64,000 bases of DNA. It comes from Paracoccaceae bacterium. Lineage in GTDB: Bacteria; Pseudomonadota; Alphaproteobacteria; Rhodobacterales; Rhodobacteraceae. The position numbers were made by a program, and so were the translations under genes. The notes beneath the pieces were generated by a model that had not been told where the DNA came from, searched no databases, and was given only the letters and a program-made list of their open reading frames with translations. The DNA is taken from positions 1-64,000 of the forward strand of contig JAKITO010000011.1 in assembly GCA_021648025.1 (NCBI GenBank), in the 5' to 3' direction. This document shows, in pieces, positions 38,629 to 46,874 of the stretch. Position 1 is the stretch's first letter, and every line of letters begins with the position of its first letter.

Positions 38629-39021
38629 ATGAAGTATCTTATTGCCTTGTTTTCCGCCCTGTTTCTTGCTGCCTGTAGAGAAGATGAAACCGTTGCCGCC
38701 TATGGCGGCGCAGGCCAGCAGTGGCATCTGATTGAGATTGACGGCAAACCGTTCAATGCGCGCGCAACCGTCACCTTTCCCCAGCCCGGAAAGATCGCCG
38801 GGCAGGCCCCGTGCAACGCCTATTCCGGCACGATGACAGCACCTTACCCATGGTTTGAGACCGGGCCCCTTGCGGCGACACGGATGGCTTGTGATGCCCT
38901 TGGGTCCGAAACCAGGTTCTTTCAGGCCTTAGGCGACATGACCCAGTCGGAAGTATCCGGCAAGGCGATGATCCTCAGCAATGAAACCGGGCATGAAATG
39001 GTGTTTGAGGCGCGTGACTGA
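38629..39021 (+). CDS. META domain lipoprotein
   Basis: A 130-residue protein with a lipoprotein signal (ALFLAACRED; lipidated Cys at residue 16). The META/HslJ-like domain follows, with WHLIEIDGKPFNARATVTF, the core APCNAYSGTM and a second conserved Cys in TRMACDALGSE. Family members are heat-shock or envelope-stress lipoproteins; the precise role here is unknown. A hairpin repeat begins right after its stop. Confidence 0.88.
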   Translation: MKYLIALFSALFLAACREDETVAAYGGAGQQWHLIEIDGKPFNARATVTFPQPGKIAGQAPCNAYSGTMTAPYPWFETGPLAATRMACDALGSETRFFQALGDMTQSEVSGKAMILSNETGHEMVFEARD

Positions 39022-39062
39022 AGGCGCCGCTCCTCAGGCCGTTGACGGCCTTCCTCGCGGCA
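39022..39062 (-). repeat. 3' intergenic hairpin repeat, family 2, copy 3
   Basis: Minus strand GCCGCGAGGAAGGCC-GTCAAC-GGCCTGAGGAGCGGC. Arms and flanks (GCCGCGA-GA, GAGGAGCGGC) match the block after dnaE. It lies between the convergent META and ABC-like genes and may act as a terminator. Confidence 0.65.
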
Positions 39063-39079
39063 CACCGGGGTTTATTACG

Positions 39080-42000
39080 CTAACTCGAAACGTACCCCGA
39101 AACCACCTGTAGCAGTTTAAATGCCGTCGCCGCATCGTTTTCAACCACCGCCAGAAACTCTTCTGCGCCAATCCGCAGGCAGGTCAGATCACTTTCGGCC
39201 ACCATGCTAAGCCTGCGGGGTTCATTGCGGATAAGCCCCAGTTCACCCACCAATTTTCCCTTGCCCACCACGGCCACCTGTTGATCCTCCTCGCCCTCTC
39301 TTGGCAGGTACAACCCGGCTTCGCCGTCAATGATCATATAGGCGCCACTGGTTGGCGGGTCGTCCTTTTCGAACACCACTTCGCCTTTGGGCGCAGTGTA
39401 CCATCGCGCGCCGAACGCCAACAGGCGCATCTGTTTGCGATCCAGGCCCGAGAACAGATCCGTCTGTTCCAACGCCCGCACCTTGCGTGTCAGATCGGCC
39501 CCCGCGGCACTGTCTTCGGTGCTGTCAACTGCCATGTCTTCCGTCACGATCCGCCCCTGTTGCACTTCGATGAATTGGTCAAACACATCGCTGTTTTCAA
39601 ACTGGTCATTGATATAAATAACCGTGCTGCCCGGCAGCAAGGCGCGCAGGTTTTTGAACACCGCCGTTTGCGTTGCCATATCAAAACTTGCCAGCGCCTG
39701 ATCCAGAACCAGAATATCGGGCCGTTTGATCGTCGCCCGACTGAACGACAAAGGTTCGGCAAACAAGGCCGGAAGGTTGGCACCACTCAGAGCGATCGGC
39801 ACATCATAAATCAGCCCGATCACCAGTTTATGCGCGCCGCTATCCGCCAGCACGTCGGCAATCAGTTTGCGCAGTTCGTCCGCCTTGCCGCCGGCATCCT
39901 GACTGATCAGACCAAACAAGGCATTTTCCAGCACCGTCAGCCCTGGCGCAAAATTATCCGGATCAATCGGGGCAAACAAATCCCCAAGGCAGCTTAGCAA
40001 TTCCGCCGAATGGCTATGGCGCAGCTCAAGTATCCGCGCCTTGATGTCATCGGTGAACCCTGGCCCAATTTGCTCGGCGGTGATGGAAAACTCGACCGTC
40101 AGCAAATGTGCCAGATCGCCATCGCTCAGCCCCGACGCCCCGGCTTTGCGGGTCTTTTCCACCAGTTCGACCACCACCTCGTAGGTTTTGGCATCAAGGC
40201 CGAGGTTGCGGAACAACGGGTGATCCGTGCCATCCAGGCCAAAAATCTGGCGCAGCATGTCGATCACATCGCGGGTCGTCGCCACCAGATCCTCATCCAG
40301 CCCAATTTCACGAACCTTGGCCAGAAACTCCTTTTGATCGGCCAGCAGTTCCGGCGTTACCATCTGGCGCGGTGTGGCAAACAACATATTCACCGCCACC
40401 GGCAATGCCAGGTTGAACTGATCTTTCTCAAAGAAATAGACGTGGCGCTCCAACCCGGCCTTGCTGATTGCTGCGCGAACGATGCTGCGCACCTCAATCA
40501 GCTTAGCTGCCAGCTCAGGGTGATCCCCTTCCTTGAAACACTGCTCCATACCGCGCCGGAACAAGGCCGTGCCGCTGCCCATCCCATCAATGATCTGCAA
40601 CCACCACTCGTGCAATTCAGCGCCTGTACGAAACCCCGAAATCGACGGGTCAAGCCATTTGGCATTTAGCGCATCCGCACTGTTGCCCGCGCGCGCGGCC
40701 TCATTTGCTGCATCCGCATTCTCGGTCTCACCCACAGGGCGAAGTTTCACCGGCATCACCACATTGTCGCCAAATGTGCCGCGAAACAGCTCTGGTCGCG
40801 AACTGGCATGACCAATACGGCGCGCCACCACATCCTGATGCAAGGTCTTGAGATCCCGCCCGCTCATTCTTACCGATCCTTTGGTTGGCAACAATTCGCG
40901 CGTCAAAAGGTGGGCCAATGCACGGCGGTCTTCTTCGCTGGGGGCCGCGATGCCAATGGCACCGCCACCGGTCAGCGTAACACTGATATCCTCCAGAACC
41001 AGCGTACCGTCGCCGTCACGCACGCTGACCCCGTCCAACTCGATATCCCCGGTCAGGGACGGCACATCCTTTGCTGTACCTTCGAACAACGCCTTGTCGA
41101 GCATGCCTGACGGGGCAAACCGTTCCATTATCACATCCCAGCGCAACGCCATGTCCTGGGTTTGGTTGTAATAGGTCAGCAGCTCTTTCCAGGGCGAACT
41201 CAGGTCTTTGTAGGCCGCCAGTGCCGCCACCAGTGCGCCCAGGGTCACCTCACCTTTCAACACCAGATAGCCGCCGATTGAAAAGAAAAAGAACGGGGTA
41301 AGTTGCGAGATGAAGTTGTTGATGAACTTCATAAAGAATTTCTTGTGGAATATCTGCAACCGGATATCAAACAGCCGCCCCAGCCGGTCCGTCACCATCG
41401 CCATCCGGAAGCGCCACCCACCATGCATCCGCAACGCCGAAGCGCCTGCCGCCGTTTCGCCAATCTCGGACGCCAGCGCGCGCACCTCTTTGATCCGCTC
41501 CTTGTTCAGCAGGTTGATACGCATTTGCAGGCGTGGGATCAGCCAGGCCTGTAACGGGATCAGCGATACAGCCGCCAGTCCGAACCAGAAACTTTGCAGG
41601 AACAGGAACGACAGGATGGTGATCATCTGGCCCGCCTGCAACACCGGCTGACTGATTGCGTCGCCCATAAGACCACCCATCGGCTCGGCCTCGGCCGTTA
41701 CCATAGATACCAGCTCACCTTGTGAAACCCGCTCAAAGTATGGTGGCGGAAAGCGTAAAATCCGTTCGATCAGCAGATACCGCAACCGGCGCAGCATCCG
41801 CTCAGACAAGGTGCCCTTCATCGTGTTGATGCGCATCTTTAGCAATCCGTGCAGCATCACCGCCAAAAGAAAGCCAACACATAGCACACCCAGAAACGTG
41901 GTTTGCGCCATTTGATAGCCGTAGACATCAACGATGCTGCTGCGGGCGCCTATGGCATCATTGATGATCCGCTTGGGCAGTTCCAGTGTCAGGTACAACA

Positions 42001-42109
42001 TCGGGAACAATGTCGTCGTCACTGCCAGCAGGATCAGCTGGTCGCGTTTGGAATATTTCCAGATGAAATCGAATAATGTGCGTTCGATGGTATTATTCCC
42101 GTCTGCCAG
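39080..42109 (-). CDS. ABC-exporter-like protein with degenerate, interrupted ATPase domain and C-terminal cyclic-nucleotide-binding domain
   Basis: About 1009 residues. The N-terminal six-helix exporter domain (to about residue 320) is clear. The ATPase domain that follows is abnormal: the Walker A site reads GIAAPSEEDRRALA, the Q-loop GHASSRPELF lacks Gln, the signature is LSFSRATI, Walker B ILVLDQA has Gln for Glu, and the switch His is missing in YINDQF. About 300 mostly helical residues lie between Q-loop and signature. A cNMP-binding domain ends the protein (GKLVGELGLIRNEPRRL). Homologous sequence continues upstream of the GTG at 42022. The only near start with a ribosome site is CTG at 42109 (AAGGCG, 7 bases). 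Transport by ATP hydrolysis is doubtful. Confidence 0.8.
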   Translation of the reverse strand: MADGNNTIERTLFDFIWKYSKRDQLILLAVTTTLFPMLYLTLELPKRIINDAIGARSSIVDVYGYQMAQTTFLGVLCVGFLLAVMLHGLLKMRINTMKGTLSERMLRRLRYLLIERILRFPPPYFERVSQGELVSMVTAEAEPMGGLMGDAISQPVLQAGQMITILSFLFLQSFWFGLAAVSLIPLQAWLIPRLQMRINLLNKERIKEVRALASEIGETAAGASALRMHGGWRFRMAMVTDRLGRLFDIRLQIFHKKFFMKFINNFISQLTPFFFFSIGGYLVLKGEVTLGALVAALAAYKDLSSPWKELLTYYNQTQDMALRWDVIMERFAPSGMLDKALFEGTAKDVPSLTGDIELDGVSVRDGDGTLVLEDISVTLTGGGAIGIAAPSEEDRRALAHLLTRELLPTKGSVRMSGRDLKTLHQDVVARRIGHASSRPELFRGTFGDNVVMPVKLRPVGETENADAANEAARAGNSADALNAKWLDPSISGFRTGAELHEWWLQIIDGMGSGTALFRRGMEQCFKEGDHPELAAKLIEVRSIVRAAISKAGLERHVYFFEKDQFNLALPVAVNMLFATPRQMVTPELLADQKEFLAKVREIGLDEDLVATTRDVIDMLRQIFGLDGTDHPLFRNLGLDAKTYEVVVELVEKTRKAGASGLSDGDLAHLLTVEFSITAEQIGPGFTDDIKARILELRHSHSAELLSCLGDLFAPIDPDNFAPGLTVLENALFGLISQDAGGKADELRKLIADVLADSGAHKLVIGLIYDVPIALSGANLPALFAEPLSFSRATIKRPDILVLDQALASFDMATQTAVFKNLRALLPGSTVIYINDQFENSDVFDQFIEVQQGRIVTEDMAVDSTEDSAAGADLTRKVRALEQTDLFSGLDRKQMRLLAFGARWYTAPKGEVVFEKDDPPTSGAYMIIDGEAGLYLPREGEEDQQVAVVGKGKLVGELGLIRNEPRRLSMVAESDLTCLRIGAEEFLAVVENDAATAFKLLQVVSGYVSS

Positions 42110-42295
42110 ATGCGCGCCTTGTTATATCCACCCCAGCAGATATTTTCGTGTATTCGCTCAAACTTAACAAGTCCCGGGCGCTGCACGCAACAAATTAACA
42201 TCTTTGCCCGGAATGAAATGGCCTGGTGCCGTTTACACTTGGCCGCCGAACCCTTTAAGCTGCCAAAATACGCCCACCGCCAACAGGAGCCTATC

Positions 42296-42697
42296 TTGCC
42301 GGAATTGGCCGCTACGATCCTGCTATTGTTCAGTTTGCTGCTGATCAAACACATGTTTGCCGACTATTTCCTGCAGACCGCCCGGATGATCGCCGGTCGT
42401 GGCACCTATCTGCACATGGGTCGGGCCCAGCACGCAGCGATTCACGCGCTTTTGTCAGTCCCGTGTTTTCTGGTGATCGGTGTTGGGTTGCCGTTTGTGT
42501 TGATACTGGTGGCAATCGAATGGGTGGTGCATTTTCATATCGACTGGGCCAAAGCGCGCTATAGCGACGCCCGCGCCCTGCACCCTGGCCAGGCACATTT
42601 CTGGAAAGCGTTTGGCGTCGATCAGACCCTGCACGGCCTGACCTATGTGGCCATGGTCTGGGCCTGGCTGTATTATACGACCCCCTACGCAATCTAA
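42296..42697 (+). CDS. DUF3307 family membrane protein
   Basis: A 133-residue membrane protein of the DUF3307 family. It has about four hydrophobic helices; the family pattern is KHMFADYFLQTARMIAGRG near the N-terminus and FWKAFGVDQTLHGLTYV near the end. I chose TTG at 42296 because CAGGAG lies seven bases upstream; the frame is open to 42110 but upstream residues are not membrane-protein-like. Function unknown. It is divergent from the ABC-exporter-like gene. Confidence 0.85.
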   Translation: MPELAATILLLFSLLLIKHMFADYFLQTARMIAGRGTYLHMGRAQHAAIHALLSVPCFLVIGVGLPFVLILVAIEWVVHFHIDWAKARYSDARALHPGQAHFWKAFGVDQTLHGLTYVAMVWAWLYYTTPYAI

Positions 42698-42726
42698 AGA
42701 TCGTCCCTTTGGCCCTGCGCCAATTG

Positions 42727-43344
42727 TTACAAGGGCAGGTGTGGGTTTTTGCCCGGCCTTGCCATCGACACATCCAATTCCATCCGCGTTGCGCTTTCAA
42801 ATCCAAACACCCGGGCAAATACGCCGGTGTATTCGGTATTGACCGCCCGAAAGCCAACCCGTTGATAAAGCGCCCTTGCCCTCGGATTGGTATCAATCAC
42901 ATCCAACTGAACCTTGTGCAGGCCACGCTTTGACGCGCCCGCCACCACGGCTTGCAACAAAGCCGAACCAACGCCCATCCCTCGCGCTGCCTGATCGACA
43001 AATATCCCGTCCATCTGGAAAACGCCCGGTTGCAGCTTCCGCTCCAGCACGCTCAAAATCATCCCCCGCCAGGCGGCTCCAAACCTGCCATAGGCTTGCG
43101 CCATCCGGCCAAAGCTCCCCTCGATCAACCCGCCCTCCTTGGTCTTGAACCCGGCCAAACCCAGCATCCGACCGCCTTTTGCCCGGGCCACCAAGGCAAA
43201 GTCCGGGTTCAGACTCGTCTCAAAAAACCCGATTGCCCTTGCATCCGGCCCCATGACCCGGCCCAGTTTGGCCCCAAACGCCTGCCAATAAAGCCCGGCC
43301 ACCTGACGTCGCTCGGATGTGCCAAAACCCGCGTCAATTCTCAT
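42727..43344 (-). CDS. GNAT family N-acetyltransferase
   Basis: A 205-residue acetyltransferase. The acetyl-CoA-binding motif A is IFVDQAARGMGVGSALLQAV (residues ~114-133), followed by VIDTNPRARALYQRVGFRAV. Its ATG overlaps the stop of the moeA fusion by four bases. It is therefore the last gene of the molybdenum-cofactor operon. The acceptor is unknown; its place in the operon may be functional or chance. Confidence 0.88.
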   Translation of the reverse strand: MRIDAGFGTSERRQVAGLYWQAFGAKLGRVMGPDARAIGFFETSLNPDFALVARAKGGRMLGLAGFKTKEGGLIEGSFGRMAQAYGRFGAAWRGMILSVLERKLQPGVFQMDGIFVDQAARGMGVGSALLQAVVAGASKRGLHKVQLDVIDTNPRARALYQRVGFRAVNTEYTGVFARVFGFESATRMELDVSMARPGKNPHLPL

Positions 43345-45461
43345 AGCCCAAAACTACCGTAAGGAATATACCGAACCAGATCGCCCCGCCGAATATCCAG
43401 CGCCCCATCCGGTAGTTCAACAAGCCCTTCAGCCCAACTCAGCCCGCTGATCCGCCCCGATCCTTCCGAGCCAAAGACCTCAACCACACCGCCACGAACC
43501 CTTGCCCGCAGGTATTCTCGCCGCCCGGCTTTCTTGCGTTTATCAAAGTCGGCCGACACCTCAAATCCCACTGGTTCGCGCCAGCCTTCTCCCGCCAGAA
43601 GCCCCATGGCCGGGCGGGCAAACACCAACGTGCAGATCATCGCCGCCACCGGATTGCCCGGCAATCCGAACACCGGCGTACCCTGCCACATCGCCAGCGC
43701 CAATGGCCGCCCCGGTTTGATGGCAATCCGCCACGCCTGCAAGGCTCCGGCCTCACTTAGCAAAGCCGATACATGGTCCTCATCCCCCGCCGAAGCCCCG
43801 CCCGATGTCAGGATCACATCCGCCTGTTCTGCTGCCGTGTCCAACGCCGCCCGTAAAGTCGCACGATCATCCGGTACACGCCCCAGATCAACGCCTTGAA
43901 ATCCGAATTTTTCAAGCATGGCCAACAACATGGGTCGATTGGCATCATATATCTTGCCAGGCCCGGCTACCTGCCCTGCCTCAACCAGCTCATCCCCCGT
44001 AGACAGCACCGCAACCCGCAGCGGTGCATAGGTTTCAACCCTGCCGACACCAACCGCCGACAGCAACGCCATATCCGCCGGGGTAAGCCTGCGACCTGCC
44101 TCCAGAACCACCTTGGACGCCATCACATCCTCGCCCGCGCGCCGGGCATTTGCGCCCTGCTTCAAAGGCCCGTTAAAGGCTATCTTGTCGCCTTTGAGAT
44201 TGACGTCTTCTTCCAGAATGACGGTTTCCATTCCCGGCGGAATCGCCGCGCCGGTCAGAACCCTCAGCGCCTTGCCCGGTGCGACCACCCCTTCAAACGG
44301 AACACCCGCTGCCGCGCGCCCGGCCTGCAAGGGCATCACATGTGCACCCGGCGGTATCGCCCCGGCAAAGCCATAGCCATCGACCGCCGAATTCGCCACG
44401 GGCGGGTTGGATCGCTGCGCCACGACGTCAGCCGACAGCACATGACCCAACGCCTGGGTCAACCCCATCGCCTTACTGCCAACCACCACCTTCAACCTGT
44501 CGCGCAACAACCTCAGCGCCTGATCAACCGGGGTCCACTCGACCCCCGTTGGCAAGGCAAAACAATCGTTGCGCAACGGTGGCGGAACAGGCCCGTCCGC
44601 CACGCTCGCACGGGCGGCCGCGTTCAGTTCGTCCTCATATGATTGCCCCAAAATCCAGCCCTCCTCAGGCGCATCCACGTCCAGCATCCGTTGAATTCGA
44701 TCGGGGTCAATCCCCGCCATTGCCAAGGCTACCAGCCTGACCTGCACCGCGTCCTTGATCGGTGTCACGAGACGCTGCATTTCTTCCATTACCGCGCGGT
44801 TAATCAACGATGGCCATATCTCGACCAGCGCCACAGGGGTGTCCAGCACCTCAAACGGCCAGACCGCCACCTGCCCCGCAAACCGCCGCCTAAGTCGCGC
44901 CAGAACCGGCAGGCCCATCATCACCTGAGAGCCAACCGCCCCGGCCCCGGCCATCTGCCAGCAGGTAAAGCTGCCCCTGGCCAGACCTTCCACCACCCGC
45001 CGTTCAGGGAACGGATTGGTATACCCGGCCTTGGTCCGCCCCAACCCGTCAATATCACGTTTCAACCCGTTGGCCCAAAACGGCCCGGTGCCACCAAACT
45101 TGCGGTTGATCTTTCCTGCCAGATCAAACCGGTTGTTATGCCCCGGCGCATCCTCAATCCGCGCCTCGAACCAATCCCAAAGCATCAAAGGATCATCTGA
45201 CCCGGTCAACGCCTGCGCAAACCCAACCGGATACCCAAACGGGAAATCAAACCCCAGACACAGCCGCCGCCCCGCTGTCAATTCAACTTCAATCAGCCCT
45301 TCCAACCAGCATTCTGCCAACCCGCGATGGCGCAAATAGACCGGTTCTTCGGCCTGCCCATGACGCACAACACACGCCCAGATCGCATCCGCCGAAGGTT
45401 TGACCGGTCGCTGATTGCCACCCGACCAATCGACCATCGCAAAGGTGTCAAAGCCTGTCAC
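43341..45461 (-). CDS. moeA: Molybdopterin molybdenumtransferase MoeA with a large N-terminal domain of unknown function
   Basis: A 706-residue fusion. The last ~400 residues are MoeA, which inserts molybdate into adenylylated molybdopterin: ANSAVDGYGF, TGAAIPPGMETVI, LSTGDELVEAG, SGGASAGDEDH and FGLPGNPVAAMIC. The first ~295 residues are an additional domain, with FAMVDWSGGNQ, LCLGFDFPFGYP and VALVEIWPSLI. Its alternating Asp-ended strands suggest an RNase H-like (DUF429-like) fold, which I cannot confirm. No stop or frameshift separates the parts. The gene overlaps mobB and the GNAT gene by four bases each. Confidence 0.88.
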   Translation of the reverse strand: MTGFDTFAMVDWSGGNQRPVKPSADAIWACVVRHGQAEEPVYLRHRGLAECWLEGLIEVELTAGRRLCLGFDFPFGYPVGFAQALTGSDDPLMLWDWFEARIEDAPGHNNRFDLAGKINRKFGGTGPFWANGLKRDIDGLGRTKAGYTNPFPERRVVEGLARGSFTCWQMAGAGAVGSQVMMGLPVLARLRRRFAGQVAVWPFEVLDTPVALVEIWPSLINRAVMEEMQRLVTPIKDAVQVRLVALAMAGIDPDRIQRMLDVDAPEEGWILGQSYEDELNAAARASVADGPVPPPLRNDCFALPTGVEWTPVDQALRLLRDRLKVVVGSKAMGLTQALGHVLSADVVAQRSNPPVANSAVDGYGFAGAIPPGAHVMPLQAGRAAAGVPFEGVVAPGKALRVLTGAAIPPGMETVILEEDVNLKGDKIAFNGPLKQGANARRAGEDVMASKVVLEAGRRLTPADMALLSAVGVGRVETYAPLRVAVLSTGDELVEAGQVAGPGKIYDANRPMLLAMLEKFGFQGVDLGRVPDDRATLRAALDTAAEQADVILTSGGASAGDEDHVSALLSEAGALQAWRIAIKPGRPLALAMWQGTPVFGLPGNPVAAMICTLVFARPAMGLLAGEGWREPVGFEVSADFDKRKKAGRREYLRARVRGGVVEVFGSEGSGRISGLSWAEGLVELPDGALDIRRGDLVRYIPYGSFGL

Positions 45462-45955
45462 AACCCAGCCTCGGCCAACACAAAATCTGCGATTGTCGCG
45501 ATGTCATCCAGATCAAACACCCGTCCGGCATAGGCCAGGTCCTTTGCCGCATCACTGGCCACAGCCCGCACGGTACCATCACCCGGCGCAATCAAAGGCT
45601 GCCCGGTCTCGACCCTGTGCGCTTCGATCTTGTGATGGCTTTCACGCTTGAACCCCTCGACCAGCACAATGTCCACCGGGGCCAGCCGCCCCAGCAATTC
45701 CTCCAGCCCCGGCTCTGGCGCACCACGCAATTCGCTCATCACTGCGACCCGGACTGGCGAGGACAAAATAACTTCTTGCGCGCCGGCCACCCGGTGACGG
45801 TAAGTATCACGCCCTGGTTGGTCCACGTCCACGCCATGATGGGCGTGTTTGATCGTCGATACGGAAAACCCACGCGCCGTGATCTCAGCCACCAGCCGTT
45901 CCATCAACGTGGTCTTGCCCGAGTTCTTCCAACCGATGACGCCAAAAACCTTCAC
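45458..45955 (-). CDS. mobB: Molybdopterin-guanine dinucleotide biosynthesis protein B
   Basis: GTP-binding adapter that assists MobA in making the MGD form of the cofactor. It has 165 residues. Walker A is GWKNSGKTTLMERL (residues ~8-21), with the family-typical TIKHAHHGVDVDQPGRDTYR and LVEGFKRESHHKIE. It overlaps mobA and the moeA fusion by four bases on either side. Confidence 0.94.
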   Translation of the reverse strand: MKVFGVIGWKNSGKTTLMERLVAEITARGFSVSTIKHAHHGVDVDQPGRDTYRHRVAGAQEVILSSPVRVAVMSELRGAPEPGLEELLGRLAPVDIVLVEGFKRESHHKIEAHRVETGQPLIAPGDGTVRAVASDAAKDLAYAGRVFDLDDIATIADFVLAEAGL

Positions 45956-46572
45956 TTTGCTCCCCCCAGCATCAATTCGGCCTGCACCAGATCGTCGGGC
46001 GTATTGACGTTGAAAAATGGATCAATGCCTTGTTGCGTGAACAATGCCTCGCGCCCGCCGTGCTGGTCACTCCACAGCACAACTTTGCGCAACCCGTCTT
46101 GCAATGCGGCGCGCAAATCGTCGCGCAGCGCGACCGGCCAAAGCCCGAATGTCGGGTGCCTGACCCCCCCGCGCCGTTCATCCGGTGTGGCGGCCAGAAC
46201 CAAAGGCCGGTCCATTCCTTCGCTTGCCAACAGCAACCTTGGCACCAGATCGCAGGGGAAAAACGGCGTATCGGCGGCGGCGGTGACAATCGTGTCGGCG
46301 CCCTGATCCGCGGCCCAGTCCAACCCGGCCAGAACCCCGGCCAGCGGCCCGGCAAAGCCGTCGATACTGTCAGCCACAACTGGCAATCCAAACCCGGCAA
46401 ACCGCGTCGCGTCGCCGTTGGCGTTAAGCGCCAGTCCCGCCACCTGAGGTTCCAGCCGGTCAATCACGTGGGCCAGCAATGTTGTGGCCCCCAAAGGCAA
46501 TAACCCCTTATCGCCGCCGCCCATCCGCCTGGCCAAACCGCCGGCCAGAATAACCCCCAATGGCTGTTTCAT
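45952..46572 (-). CDS. mobA: Molybdenum cofactor guanylyltransferase
   Basis: Transfers GMP from GTP to molybdopterin to give the guanine dinucleotide cofactor used by formate dehydrogenases and DMSO-reductase family enzymes. It has 206 residues from the ATG at 46572, which overlaps the stop of the gene upstream. The nucleotide-binding loop is ILAGGLARRMGGGDKGLLPL (residues ~8-27); the metal-binding Asp is in TAAADTPFFP. Confidence 0.94.
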   Translation of the reverse strand: MKQPLGVILAGGLARRMGGGDKGLLPLGATTLLAHVIDRLEPQVAGLALNANGDATRFAGFGLPVVADSIDGFAGPLAGVLAGLDWAADQGADTIVTAAADTPFFPCDLVPRLLLASEGMDRPLVLAATPDERRGGVRHPTFGLWPVALRDDLRAALQDGLRKVVLWSDQHGGREALFTQQGIDPFFNVNTPDDLVQAELMLGGAK

Positions 46573-46874
46573 GACGCAGATTTCCATTGTTGTAGACGGG
46601 CAATTGAAACCGCATGTTTGACCTGCCTGCGGTGGCTCTGGCGCCAATATTCAAATACCATCAATCCGCCGACCAAAACGCTTTCGGTCTGAAGCATGAC
46701 ACCCAATGCCCGGACCAGAAAAACGACAAGAACCCCAGCGCCCACAGCAATTGCCAGCCCGGTCAGGGCGTATTGTTTCATCGTCGGCCTGGGTGGCTTT
46801 TGCGCCTGTCCAGCCTGCAAAAACTCGTCCCGCCCCAATACAAACTGCACTTTGATTGTCTCTTGGATCATCAC
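46569..46874 (-). CDS. Small protein with central membrane segment, in the molybdenum-cofactor operon (unrecognised)
   Basis: A 101-residue protein (GTG start at 46874; an ATG follows directly). A basic segment precedes one or two membrane helices at about residues 35-58 (ALTGLAIAVGAGVLVVFLV) and near 62-75. The C-terminus is basic (RQSHRRQVKHAV). I do not recognise it. It overlaps fdhD and mobA by four bases each, so it is co-translated with cofactor genes. That suggests, but does not show, a role at the membrane in molybdoenzyme maturation. Confidence 0.75.
   Translation of the reverse strand: MMIQETIKVQFVLGRDEFLQAGQAQKPPRPTMKQYALTGLAIAVGAGVLVVFLVRALGVMLQTESVLVGGLMVFEYWRQSHRRQVKHAVSIARLQQWKSAS

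Noticed and set aside
42110-42295. N-terminal extension of the DUF3307 protein
   Set aside because: Residues are not membrane-like and TTG at 42296 has a well-spaced CAGGAG site.
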